From Cyclobacteriaceae bacterium (GTDB taxonomy: Bacteria; Bacteroidota; Bacteroidia; Cytophagales; Cyclobacteriaceae): a stretch of DNA of 64,000 nt. Positions 52,849-61,728 of this stretch are shown here, one piece after another. Position numbers and translations under genes: made by a program. The first letter of the stretch is position 1. The number at the start of each line of letters is the position of its first letter. The DNA lies in contig JAHCHY010000006.1 of assembly GCA_026129485.1 (NCBI GenBank), forward strand, positions 62,001 to 126,000, read 5' to 3'. Under the pieces are notes generated by a model. It saw nothing but the letters and a program-made list of their open reading frames with translations. It ran no database searches and was not told the DNA's origin.

Positions 52849-54381
52849 GTGCACAATAATTATTATTTTTTAAAGCAACTCAGCACACACCTGCATCGCA
52901 GGCTTTCGGGCTTTCGTGTGGTGGCCTGCTTTAGTCAGAATAAAGATGAGCTGGTGCTGGAGCTTAATAACGCGCGCGAATCGTTCTTTATCAAAGCAAG
53001 CCTGCAATCCGGTTTTTGCTGCCTGTCTTTTCCCAATCATTTTAACCGCGCACGCAAAAACAGCATTGATCTTTTTCCCGAAATTATCCTGAAGCAGGTA
53101 ATACAGGTTCGCCAATTTAAAAACGAAAGATGTTTTACGATTGAGCTGGAAGATGGCTACGCGCTGCTCTTTAAAATGCATGGCAACCGGGCCAACGTAA
53201 TTTTAGTTGAGCATGAACATGCGACTAAGCTTTTTCGGAGCCACCTGAAAACAGATCTGCATATTTCGCTCAGTGAGCTTGATCGTGAGATCGACTTCAG
53301 CGAGAAAGCTTTCCATGAAAATCACAAAAATCCTGATCAATACTATTTCACGTTTGGCAAGCTGGTTTGGGAATACTGGCGTTCGGAAACAAACGATTTA
53401 AGCGATAAAGACTTATGGCCTGAATTCCAGAAGCTGCTTCACAAGCTGGAATCACCTTCCTACTTCATTATTGAAAAATCGGGCAAGCTTCATCTTTCGC
53501 TCATCCAGACCGGAACTATCCTGAAACAACTGGATGACCCGGCCGAAGCGCTTAATTCTTTCTTCCACCAATATGTTTCGCACGAAGCTTTCCATTCGCA
53601 AAAGAACGCGCAGCTCAAAATGCTGCACGATCAGGTAAAGGCCGCACAAAACTATATTCATAAAAACCGGCAGAAGCTGACTGAATTGCAACACGACACG
53701 CACTACCAGCTTTGGGGCGATTTGCTGATGGCTAATCTTCACAACCTTTCCATCGGGCTTACGCACACCACGCTTACAAGCTTTTACGATAATAAGCCGG
53801 TTGATATAAAGCTGAAGCCCGATCTCCCGCCACAAAAAAATGCAGAAGTCTTTTATCGCAAAGCTAAAAATCAGCAGATCGAAATCAACCAACTGCAAAA
53901 AGCCATTGAAGCCAAAAACGAAGAGCTGGAAAAGCTAAGCCGGAGACTAAAAGAAGTAGAAGATATCACTGACCTGAAACAACTCCGGCAGGCAGAACAT
54001 CAACCAGCTCCAAAGCAAAAAAATGTAATTCTTCCCTACCACGAGTTCGAGCACAAAGGTTTTAGAATTTGGGTGGGGCGCAATGCCGAAGCCAACGATG
54101 AGCTTACGTTGAAGCTTGCCTATAAAGAAGACCTTTGGTTACATGCCAAAGATGTAGCAGGCTCGCACGTGATTATTAAGCACCAGGCCGGGAAAAAATT
54201 TCCGAAAGATGTGATTGAACGTGCGGCACAATTAGCCGCTTATAACTCCAAACGTAAAACCGATTCGCTATGCCCGGTTATTGTTACACTCAAAAAATTT
54301 GTGCGCAAGCGCAAAGGCGACCCGGCCGGGGCTGTTGTAGTCGAACGCGAACAGGTAATTATGGTAGAGCCGAAGCTATAA
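52849..54381 (+). CDS. NFACT-family protein (RqcH/fibronectin-binding-like)
   Basis: 510 residues from GTG 52849, 3 bp after the MBL gene. The NFACT-N region (about 1-200), coiled-coil middle (about 260-375, with QIEINQLQKAIEAKNEELEKL) and the C-terminal NFACT-R domain (about 385-500; FRIWVGRNAEANDELT and LWLHAKDVAGSHVII) are present. RqcH proteins bind stalled large subunits and add alanine tails to nascent chains. The Bacteroidota form is shorter at the N-terminus than the Bacillus one, so activity should be tested. smpB, the other rescue factor, is also in this window. Confidence 0.87.
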   Translation: MHNNYYFLKQLSTHLHRRLSGFRVVACFSQNKDELVLELNNARESFFIKASLQSGFCCLSFPNHFNRARKNSIDLFPEIILKQVIQVRQFKNERCFTIELEDGYALLFKMHGNRANVILVEHEHATKLFRSHLKTDLHISLSELDREIDFSEKAFHENHKNPDQYYFTFGKLVWEYWRSETNDLSDKDLWPEFQKLLHKLESPSYFIIEKSGKLHLSLIQTGTILKQLDDPAEALNSFFHQYVSHEAFHSQKNAQLKMLHDQVKAAQNYIHKNRQKLTELQHDTHYQLWGDLLMANLHNLSIGLTHTTLTSFYDNKPVDIKLKPDLPPQKNAEVFYRKAKNQQIEINQLQKAIEAKNEELEKLSRRLKEVEDITDLKQLRQAEHQPAPKQKNVILPYHEFEHKGFRIWVGRNAEANDELTLKLAYKEDLWLHAKDVAGSHVIIKHQAGKKFPKDVIERAAQLAAYNSKRKTDSLCPVIVTLKKFVRKRKGDPAGAVVVEREQVIMVEPKL

Positions 54382-54384
54382 AAC

Positions 54385-54403
54385 GTTACCGGTAATCGGC
54401 AAC
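54385..54403. repeat. GGTAATCGG-type short intergenic units
   Basis: GTTACCGGTAATCGGCAAC between convergent NFACT and pyk genes uses the same words as the ruvC-wecB element. A minor relic copy. Confidence 0.4.
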
Positions 54404-54407
54404 AATC

Positions 54408-55835
54408 TTAATTAACCACATGCACCTTAATCATATTAGACCGGCCCCGTTCCTGGATGGGCATGCTGGCTAATATGATAAAGATATCGCCTGGCTGCAC
54501 ATGGCCATCGCGTTTCAGGATTTTTTCCACATCCGAAATGGTCTCATCTGTGCTGGAGGCTTTGTCGTAATGGTAAGCACGGGTAGCCCAAACTAAGTTC
54601 ATGGTATTCAGAATGGTGCTGTTGCTGGTAAAGGCAAAGATGTTGGCATTTGGTCGGTGCGATGCGGCTTTCAGGGCGGCATAGCCCAACTGCGTCATAC
54701 CTACAATAGCTTTGGCGTTTACATCCTTGGCCAGCTTGCAGGCCGTTAAAATCAAACTATCGTTAAAGTAATTGGCCGATTCCGGGTCAACATCACGATA
54801 GTGATAATAGATGCTACCCTGCTTTTCGACTGATCCGATGGTACGCACCATGCTGCGGATTACTTCTACCGGATATTTACCGGCAGCCGTTTCAGCCGAA
54901 AGCATTAATGCATCGGCACCATCCATTACGGCATTGGCTACATCGTTGGTTTCGGCACGGGTGGGACGCGGGTTTTCAATCATGCTCTCCATCATCTGGG
55001 TAGCCACAATAACCGGCTTGGCCGCCTGGTTGCATTTCGCAACCAGCATTTTCTGCACCATCGGCACTTCTTCCATCCAGATCTCCACACCCAAATCGCC
55101 ACGGGCCACCATTACCGCATCGGTAGCAGCAATAATCTCATCTATATTTTCAAGCGCTTCGGGCTTTTCAATTTTAGCTACTATGCGCGTGTTCGACTTA
55201 TGGGTATTGATAATCTCGCGTAAGGCTTCAATGTCTTTGGCCTTGCGCACAAAAGACAGGGCTACCCAATCCACTTTGTTCTTCAGCCCGAACTGAAGAT
55301 CTTCCAGGTCTTTTTCGGTTAAGGACGGAGCCGAAACTTTTGTGAACGGCAGGTTAATACCCTTGCGCGATTTCAGCGGGCCTCCGTAAATAACGGTGCC
55401 GGTAACCTCCACACCCCGTATATCCTTAACACGCAATTCAATCTTGCCGTCATCGATCAGGATCATATCGCCCACTTTCACATCGTTGGGAAGCCCTTCG
55501 TACGATGTACTCACAAGGTCTTTATTTCCCAGTACTTCCTTCGTAGTAATTGTAATCGAATCACCGGCCTTTATTTCCACACCCGGCTCCATTTCGTTTA
55601 CACGAATTTTTGGCCCCTGCAAATCCTGCAAAATGGCAATGTGCGTTCCCAGCTCTTCATTAATCTCGCGGATGTAGTTTACCACCTTTTGATGATCTTC
55701 ATGTTTGCCGTGCGAGAAGTTAAGCCTGAACACATCCACCCCTTCGCGCGCAAGCGCTTTCAGCATTTCTTTATTGTTAGAGGCCGGGCCGATAGTTGCT
55801 ACAATCTTGGTTTTGTTGTACGAAACACGTTCCAT
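54408..55835 (-). CDS. pyk: Pyruvate kinase
   Basis: 475 residues. Last step of glycolysis: phosphoenolpyruvate plus ADP to pyruvate plus ATP. Signatures: NKTKIVATIGPASNN, the active-site KIEKPEALENIDEII with Lys, VARGDLGVEI, and the MNLVWATRA allosteric-domain part. Length and order are normal. The IPExxxVDY gene ends 19 bp upstream, so the two are likely co-transcribed, a known pairing in Bacteroidota. Confidence 0.97.
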   Translation of the reverse strand: MERVSYNKTKIVATIGPASNNKEMLKALAREGVDVFRLNFSHGKHEDHQKVVNYIREINEELGTHIAILQDLQGPKIRVNEMEPGVEIKAGDSITITTKEVLGNKDLVSTSYEGLPNDVKVGDMILIDDGKIELRVKDIRGVEVTGTVIYGGPLKSRKGINLPFTKVSAPSLTEKDLEDLQFGLKNKVDWVALSFVRKAKDIEALREIINTHKSNTRIVAKIEKPEALENIDEIIAATDAVMVARGDLGVEIWMEEVPMVQKMLVAKCNQAAKPVIVATQMMESMIENPRPTRAETNDVANAVMDGADALMLSAETAAGKYPVEVIRSMVRTIGSVEKQGSIYYHYRDVDPESANYFNDSLILTACKLAKDVNAKAIVGMTQLGYAALKAASHRPNANIFAFTSNSTILNTMNLVWATRAYHYDKASSTDETISDVEKILKRDGHVQPGDIFIILASMPIQERGRSNMIKVHVVN

Positions 55836-55854
55836 GTAAAGGGGTAAGGTGGGT

Positions 55855-56298
55855 TTAGAAAATAAAACTATCCTTCGATTTTAAGGCGGTCAAAGGTATA
55901 AAAGCGGTTAATTCGATGGAAGGAATATTTTTTAAGAGTTCCTGCAAACGTTTGCTGGCCATGTGCGCTTCTCCCTGCGCCAGTAAAATGTAATCATAGT
56001 GCGGAAATTCAGGCACTAATAAATTTTTAATCAATTCGGTTTCGTTGGGCTTATTCCGGAAAAGCTTCAGCACATTAACCTCATTTTCAAAGGCGTAGTA
56101 CACATAACTGGCAAAAGTGTCCTTATTCAGCACAATCGTTAAATCGGGCTGGCGGGCAAGGCGTGTACCCAATATATGGTTTACTTCCCACGCCAGCTTA
56201 TAGCCTTTGGCTGATGAAATTATGCCGATTAACTCAAAATCGAAGGTATATTCGATTTCCAGCCGCTTTTTCTTCATTTTTGCTACGGTTTTCGCCAC
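55855..56298 (-). CDS. IPExxxVDY family protein
   Basis: 147 residues. The family name motif appears as VPEFPHYDY (positions about 98-106, with V for I and Y for V tolerated). No enzymatic motif. The family is restricted to Bacteroidota and always lies between pyk and the acpP/fabF/rnc group, as here. Its role is not known. Divergent from acpP; the 84-bp gap holds the acpP promoter. Confidence 0.87.
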   Translation of the reverse strand: MAKTVAKMKKKRLEIEYTFDFELIGIISSAKGYKLAWEVNHILGTRLARQPDLTIVLNKDTFASYVYYAFENEVNVLKLFRNKPNETELIKNLLVPEFPHYDYILLAQGEAHMASKRLQELLKNIPSIELTAFIPLTALKSKDSFIF

Positions 56299-56317
56299 AG
56301 CATAGTAGTTTTAAATG

Positions 56318-56349
56318 TTTGACAATATTGCATCAAATCTCTTTATTTG
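56318..56349 (+). promoter_or_regulatory. Promoter of the acpP operon
   Basis: TTTG (56318-56321; also TTGACA) and TTTATTTG (56342-56349) spaced by 20 nt. The -7 box has one mismatch (A to T at its second position). Leader about 25 nt before ATG 56383. Confidence 0.5.
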
Positions 56350-56382
56350 CACAGATTTTTGAATCCTCTAAACATTAAAAAC

Positions 56383-56622
56383 ATGTCTGAAATCGCACAA
56401 AAAGTAAAACAGATCATCATCGACAAACTTGGCGTGGAAGAGTCTGAAGTTACTCCTGAAGCAAGTTTTACCAACGACCTGGGGGCTGACTCGCTGGACA
56501 CGGTAGAACTTATTATGGAGTTCGAAAAAGAATTTAACATTTCCATTCCTGACGACCAGGCCGAAAACATCGCAACCGTAGGCCAGGCGATTTCTTACCT
56601 CGAAGAGAACGTTAAGAAATAA
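56383..56622 (+). CDS. acpP: Acyl carrier protein
   Basis: 79 residues from ATG 56383 ([10 protein letters not shown]), chosen over an earlier in-frame ATG-like start at 56347, which lies over the promoter. Carries growing acyl chains on a phosphopantetheine arm at Ser37 in the invariant [14 protein letters not shown]. Highly acidic, as usual. First gene of acpP-fabF-rnc. Confidence 0.97.
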   Translation: MSEIAQKVKQIIIDKLGVEESEVTPEASFTNDLGADSLDTVELIMEFEKEFNISIPDDQAENIATVGQAISYLEENVKK

Positions 56623-56658
56623 GGTTTTGTCAGTTCTTTTGCTCCACTAACGAATTGT

Positions 56659-57909
56659 ATGACATTTAAAAGAGTAGTAGTTACAGGTGCAGGTGCATTA
56701 ACTCCAATCGGAAACAACCTCCAGCAATACTGGGAAGGTTTAAAAGCCGGGAAAAGCGGGGCTGCCCCGATCACAAAGTTTGACGCTTCTCTTTTTAAAA
56801 CCAGGTTTGCCTGCGAAGTAAAGGGCTTCAAAATTGAAGACTTTATGGATCGCAAAGAAGGCCGCAAGCTGGATCCGTTCACACAATACGCCATGGTGGT
56901 GGCTGACGAAGCTATAACAGATGCCAACCTTCCGCTATCCGAACTTAATCCCGACCGTGTCGGGGTAATCTGGGGTTCTGGTATCGGGGGGTTGTTTACT
57001 TTCCAGGAAGAAGTTAAATCCTTCGCCAAAGGTGACGGCACCCCCCGTTTCAACCCGTTTTTCATTCCGAAAATGATTGCCGACCTCAGTGCCGGTCATA
57101 TTTCGATCAAGTATGGTTTCCGCGGGCCCAATTTTGTAACCGTTTCGGCCTGCGCATCCTCCACCAATGCCATTTACGATGCCTTTACCTACCTGCGTTT
57201 AGGTAAGGCAGATGTAATTGTAACCGGTGGCTCGGAAGCTGCCGTGTGCGAAGCAGGCGTTGGGGGGTTCAATGCCATGAAAGCGTTATCCGAAAGAAAC
57301 GACTCACCCGAAACCGCTTCCCGCCCCTACGACAAAGACCGTGATGGCTTTGTGTTAGGTGAAGGAGCCGGTGCCCTGGTGCTGGAAGAATACGAACACG
57401 CCAAGAAGCGTGGCGCTAAAATTTATGCAGAAGTTATTGGCGGGGGCCTTTCGGCCGATGCGTATCACATTACTGCACCCCACCCGGAAGGAGCCGGCAT
57501 TATTAAAGTAATGGAAAATGCTTTGAATGAAGCCGGGATTAAGCCCGAAGAAGTGGATTACATCAACACGCATGGTACTTCTACCCCGCTGGGCGATATC
57601 GGGGAAGTTAAAGCCATACAGGCCGTGTTTGGTGAGCAGGCCTACAAGATGAACATCAGCTCTACCAAATCGATGACCGGCCATTTGCTGGGCGCTGCCG
57701 GAGCGATTGAAGCGCTGGCGTGTATCATGGCCCTGAAGGAAGGTGTGGTAGCACCGACTATCAATCACTTTACCGATGACGAAGGCTTAGACCCTCGTTT
57801 GAACCTTACCTTTAACCAAGCGCAGAAGCGCGATATAAAAATCGCGTTGAGCAACACCTTTGGCTTTGGTGGACACAACGCTTCCATCATTATGAAGAAA
57901 GCAGAGTAA
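56659..57909 (+). CDS. fabF: 3-oxoacyl-ACP synthase II
   Basis: 416 residues. Elongates acyl-ACP by condensation with malonyl-ACP. Catalytic Cys165 in VSACASSTNA and the two histidines in NTHGTSTPLGD and KSMTGHLLGAAG are intact. Downstream of acpP by 36 bp and followed after 5 bp by rnc, the standard bacterial order. Confidence 0.97.
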   Translation: MTFKRVVVTGAGALTPIGNNLQQYWEGLKAGKSGAAPITKFDASLFKTRFACEVKGFKIEDFMDRKEGRKLDPFTQYAMVVADEAITDANLPLSELNPDRVGVIWGSGIGGLFTFQEEVKSFAKGDGTPRFNPFFIPKMIADLSAGHISIKYGFRGPNFVTVSACASSTNAIYDAFTYLRLGKADVIVTGGSEAAVCEAGVGGFNAMKALSERNDSPETASRPYDKDRDGFVLGEGAGALVLEEYEHAKKRGAKIYAEVIGGGLSADAYHITAPHPEGAGIIKVMENALNEAGIKPEEVDYINTHGTSTPLGDIGEVKAIQAVFGEQAYKMNISSTKSMTGHLLGAAGAIEALACIMALKEGVVAPTINHFTDDEGLDPRLNLTFNQAQKRDIKIALSNTFGFGGHNASIIMKKAE

Positions 57910-57914
57910 GAACC

Positions 57915-58634
57915 GTGTGGCGCTTACTTACCTTATCCAAATCAAGCTCAAAAGAAGATAAAAAATTAGTTACGGCAATTAAAACTATTGCCGGCTTTAC
58001 GCCCTCCAACCTGGCGCTTTACAAATTAGCCACCCTGCACAGCTCACGCAGCAAAGAAAAAAACGGCTTTCGCGAATCAAACGAACGGCTCGAATACTTA
58101 GGCGATGCTATATTAGGCGCGGCTGTAGCCGATTACCTCTTTAAAAAATATCCCTTTAAAGACGAAGGCTTTCTCACTGAAATCCGCTCGCGCATTGTTA
58201 ACCGCGAATCATTAAACCACCTGGCCCGAAAAGTGGGTGTAGCTGCCATTGTGCAATTCGACAATAAGAATATACAATTACAGAAAGTTATCCTCGGCAA
58301 TACGCTTGAAGCGTTAGTGGGCGCCATCTATCTCGACAAAGGCTACCTGCGCACCAAAAAATTTGTACTCGATAAGCTTATACAGCCTTACTTCGACCTG
58401 GAAGTGGTCGTTAATTCGAACTCTAATCATAAAAGTAAAGTTATAGAGTGGGCACAGCGCCAGGGTAAGGAAATCCGCTTTGAAGTGGAAGAGATAAAAA
58501 AGGGCCGTAATGCCCGCGAGTTTACCGCAACCGTTTACCTGGGCGATGAAGCCTTCGGACAGGGTTTCGGTTTAACCAAGAAAAAAGCCGAGCAGGATGC
58601 ATCTGAAAAAACCTGCCTGTTGTTAAACATCTGA
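57915..58634 (+). CDS. rnc: Ribonuclease III
   Basis: 239 residues from GTG 57915. Double-strand RNA endonuclease with the signature NERLEYLGDAIL (57-68; metal residues Glu60 and Asp64) and the second site EALVGAIYLDKG, then a C-terminal dsRNA-binding domain ending in GFGLTKKKAEQDASEKTCL. Matures rRNA and regulates hairpin-bearing messages, of which this window shows several. Confidence 0.96.
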   Translation: MWRLLTLSKSSSKEDKKLVTAIKTIAGFTPSNLALYKLATLHSSRSKEKNGFRESNERLEYLGDAILGAAVADYLFKKYPFKDEGFLTEIRSRIVNRESLNHLARKVGVAAIVQFDNKNIQLQKVILGNTLEALVGAIYLDKGYLRTKKFVLDKLIQPYFDLEVVVNSNSNHKSKVIEWAQRQGKEIRFEVEEIKKGRNAREFTATVYLGDEAFGQGFGLTKKKAEQDASEKTCLLLNI

Positions 58635-58641
58635 TTGTAAA

Positions 58642-60498
58642 ATGAGCACAGTTAGAATTGGTGGCGCTACCGTAAACCAAACTCCGCTGGATTGGGCTGG
58701 AAACAAAATGCATATTGTTGACGCAATTGAAGCTGCCCGGGCTGAACAGGTGAAGCTGCTTTGCTTTCCCGAGCTAAGCATTACCGGCTATGGCTGTGAA
58801 GATCTTTTTCTGAGCGATTGGTTAAGTGAAAAAGCCTGGCAAACCCTGTTGGAAATCATTCCGCATACACAAGACATTACCGTTTGTGTCGGCTTGCCGT
58901 TGCGCATGGATGGCATTACCTATAACGGAGCCTGCGTAATTCACGATCAAAAGATTCTGGGTATTGCCCTGAAGCAGAACCTTGCCCGCGATGGCGTACA
59001 CTACGAACCCCGCTGGTTCGATGCCTGGAAACCCGACACGGTAATTGAAGTAACATGCAACCCTTATACTTTCCCCGTTGGCGACCTGGTATTTGAATTA
59101 CACGGCATCAAATTCGGATTTGAAATTTGTGAAGATGCCTGGCGGAAAGAAAAGCGACCGGGCTACCGCCTTGCACAGCGCGGAGTGAATCTTATTCTTA
59201 ACCCCAGTGCGAGCCACTTTGCTATGGGCAAAAGCCAGTTGCGCGAGCAGGAAGTGGTAATGGATGGATCGCGGATGTTTACCTGTGCCTACCTGTTTGT
59301 AAATCTCCTGGGCAATGAAGCCGGCCGTATGATTTACGATGGCGATATTATTTTTGTCTTGAACGGAGCGATCATTCAGCTTAACAACAGGCTATCGTTA
59401 AAGCCCTTTAACCTGCTGTGGTGCGATGTGGATTTCATCAACCCGGAAAAAACCAAACGCCACACCCTTACTGATAGTAAAATCAAAAACGAAGAATTTA
59501 TCAAAGCCACTTCGCTTGCCTTGTTTGATTACCTGAGGAAAAGCAGGGCAAAAGGTTATGTGCTTAGCTTAAGTGGCGGTGCCGATTCTTCCCTGTGTGC
59601 CGTATTGGTTTCGGAAATGGTTAAACGGGGTATGCAGGAGCTTGGTGCCGAAAAATTCTGTGCGGAATTAAATCTGCCACTCACTGCTTCGCCAAAAGAA
59701 ATCACAGGCAAGCTGCTTACCTGCGCCTACCAGGGAACCAAAAATTCTTCGGAGGCAACTTTTACTTCATCGCAACAATTAGCGCAATCCATAGGCGCAA
59801 AATTCTACCACTGGACAATTGACGATGAAGTTGAATCTTATGAAAGTAAAATTGAAAAGGTATTAGGCCGGCCACTCACGTGGGAACAGGATGACATAGC
59901 GCGACAAAACATCCAGGCAAGAAGCCGCTCACCCATCATCTGGCTGTTGGCCAACATCAGGCAAGCCGTATTGTTAACTACATCCAACCGCAGCGAAGGC
60001 GATGTAGGCTATGCCACTATGGATGGTGATACCAGCGGCAGCCTCGCCCCCATTGCGGGTATCGATAAGCCCTTTATCCTGCAATGGTTAAAATGGGCCG
60101 AAAAAGAACTGGGCTATACCGGGCTTCAGCATGTAAACAATCTTACCCCAACAGCCGAGCTAAGGCCTGGCGACCGTGCACAAACCGATGAAAAAGACCT
60201 GATGCCTTACCCTGTGCTCCTGGAAATTGAACGATTGGCCATCCGGGAAAGGCTGGCCCCGGCACAGGTTTACATAGCCCTGAAAAGCAAAGACCTTCCC
60301 GGTAGCCCGGATGCGGATGCGCTTAAGCATTACGTTCGCAAATTTTTCAACCTGTGGGCCGCCAACCAGTGGAAACGGGAAAGACTGGCGCCATCATTCC
60401 ACTTAGACGAGTGGAATGTTGACCCCCGAAGCTGGTGCCGGTTTCCTATCCTGTCCGCAGGCTTCAGGTTTGAGCTGGAAGAGCTTGATAAACTCTGA
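58642..60498 (+). CDS. nadE: NAD+ synthase, glutamine-dependent
   Basis: 618 residues, two domains. N-terminal nitrilase-type glutaminase (1-270) with Glu44, Lys111 and Cys163 as the triad; C-terminal synthetase with the pyrophosphate loop SGGADSS (311-317) and NRSEGDVGYATMDGDTSG. Makes NAD+ from deamido-NAD using glutamine. 7 bp after rnc; the operon probably continues to here, where a small hairpin (GGCTATT/AATAGCC, 60530-60548) follows. Confidence 0.95.
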   Translation: MSTVRIGGATVNQTPLDWAGNKMHIVDAIEAARAEQVKLLCFPELSITGYGCEDLFLSDWLSEKAWQTLLEIIPHTQDITVCVGLPLRMDGITYNGACVIHDQKILGIALKQNLARDGVHYEPRWFDAWKPDTVIEVTCNPYTFPVGDLVFELHGIKFGFEICEDAWRKEKRPGYRLAQRGVNLILNPSASHFAMGKSQLREQEVVMDGSRMFTCAYLFVNLLGNEAGRMIYDGDIIFVLNGAIIQLNNRLSLKPFNLLWCDVDFINPEKTKRHTLTDSKIKNEEFIKATSLALFDYLRKSRAKGYVLSLSGGADSSLCAVLVSEMVKRGMQELGAEKFCAELNLPLTASPKEITGKLLTCAYQGTKNSSEATFTSSQQLAQSIGAKFYHWTIDDEVESYESKIEKVLGRPLTWEQDDIARQNIQARSRSPIIWLLANIRQAVLLTTSNRSEGDVGYATMDGDTSGSLAPIAGIDKPFILQWLKWAEKELGYTGLQHVNNLTPTAELRPGDRAQTDEKDLMPYPVLLEIERLAIRERLAPAQVYIALKSKDLPGSPDADALKHYVRKFFNLWAANQWKRERLAPSFHLDEWNVDPRSWCRFPILSAGFRFELEELDKL

Positions 60499-60550
60499 AA
60501 AGCTATGGTTAAGCTCCTGTTAAGGCAATGGCTATTGAGCAAATAGCCCT

Positions 60551-60558
60551 TATATTTG
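60551..60558 (+). promoter_or_regulatory. -7 box upstream of lgt
   Basis: TATATTTG matches TAnnTTTG exactly. A start near 60565 supports the ATG at 60596 over earlier start options. The -33 box (TTG at 60535-60537) is closer than usual. Confidence 0.4.
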
Positions 60559-60595
60559 CCCCTTGTGCTGCAAAACGCAGCAAAATTTAGCGCTT

Positions 60596-61708
60596 ATGAT
60601 GGTGTTCAATTACCTGATCTGGAATGCAAGTCCTGAAATTTTTTCAATAGGTTCGTTTGGCCTGCGTTGGTACGGCTTACTGTTTGCGGTAGGGTTTTTA
60701 CTGAGCCAGCAGGTAATGTATTACATTTTTCGCAAAGAAGGCAAGCGAGAAAAAGATGTAGATACCCTTACCGTTTACATGGTAGTAGCCACTATCCTGG
60801 GCGCACGCTTGGGGCACGTAATATTCTATCAGCCCGAGTTATTTATTCAAGACCCGCTCAGCATTATTCTTCCTTTTGAGTTTTCTCCTTTCCGGTTTAC
60901 CGGACTGCAAGGGTTGGCCAGTCATGGTGCTGCGTTTGCAGTCTTATTTGCCTTATGGCTCTTCAGCCGTAAGAAAATTCACCAGATCAGCTTCCTGCAG
61001 ATAGTCGACAGGGTTGTGATTGTAACTGCGCTTATCGGTGCGCTTATTCGCCTCGGTAACTTCTTCAATTCAGAAATCATCGGCTTACCTTCCACTAATC
61101 CGTTAAGCGTGGTATTCATCAACCGTGTTACGGAAAGCATTAAAGACAAAAAAGACAGCCCGGTTGAGTATGTAAAAGTAGAGCGCAACAAGGAACTGCC
61201 GGAAGGTTCAAACGGGCGCGTACCCATTTTTATCTATGTGGTATTCAAGCCCGGGGTTGATCAGGCCAGGGCCCAATCATACTTAGATAGCGATGTAGCC
61301 TATTACATCAACTACTTTACCGAGTATGTGGATAACCAGAGAAAGGGCTTAAATTACAAATCCGATACGGATGGAGCGGGTAACATTACTGCGCGGATCA
61401 GCACATTAGGCATTGCACGCCACCCGGCCCAGCTTTATGAATCCATCTCATGCGTAATCCTGTTCGTTATCCTGTTCCTGATCTGGAACCACCGGAAAGA
61501 GAACACCCCGACCGGGTTAATCTTTGGTGTGTTTATGATTATCCTCTGGGGCTTGCGCTTTGCGTATGAATTCCTGAAAGAGGACCAGGTTGCATTCGAG
61601 CAGGACATGACATTAAACATGGGGCAAATCCTGAGCATACCGCTCTTCGTTGCCGGGATTATCATTTTGATCCGGGCGCTGCGTAACAAAAAACAATTAC
61701 CGAATTAA
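60596..61708 (+). CDS. lgt: Prolipoprotein diacylglyceryl transferase, with large insertion
   Basis: 370 residues from ATG 60596. It attaches diacylglycerol to the lipobox cysteine of prolipoproteins, such as the ones in this window. Family motifs: SFGLRWYGLLFAVGF, RLGNFFNSEIIG, and RHPAQLYES. The E. coli enzyme has about 290 residues; the excess is an insertion of about 80 polar residues between the SEIIG motif and RHPAQLYE, predicted periplasmic (KDKKDSPVEYVKVERNKE is near its start). The usual HGG motif is SHGAAF here. The insertion is a feature of Bacteroidota enzymes, its role unknown. Confidence 0.93.
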   Translation: MMVFNYLIWNASPEIFSIGSFGLRWYGLLFAVGFLLSQQVMYYIFRKEGKREKDVDTLTVYMVVATILGARLGHVIFYQPELFIQDPLSIILPFEFSPFRFTGLQGLASHGAAFAVLFALWLFSRKKIHQISFLQIVDRVVIVTALIGALIRLGNFFNSEIIGLPSTNPLSVVFINRVTESIKDKKDSPVEYVKVERNKELPEGSNGRVPIFIYVVFKPGVDQARAQSYLDSDVAYYINYFTEYVDNQRKGLNYKSDTDGAGNITARISTLGIARHPAQLYESISCVILFVILFLIWNHRKENTPTGLIFGVFMIILWGLRFAYEFLKEDQVAFEQDMTLNMGQILSIPLFVAGIIILIRALRNKKQLPN

Positions 61709-61728
61709 CCAGCCACTCGTGGCAGCAC

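Noticed and set aside
54811..55296. 161-residue plus-strand frame within pyk
   Set aside because: Antisense shadow of a highly conserved gene.
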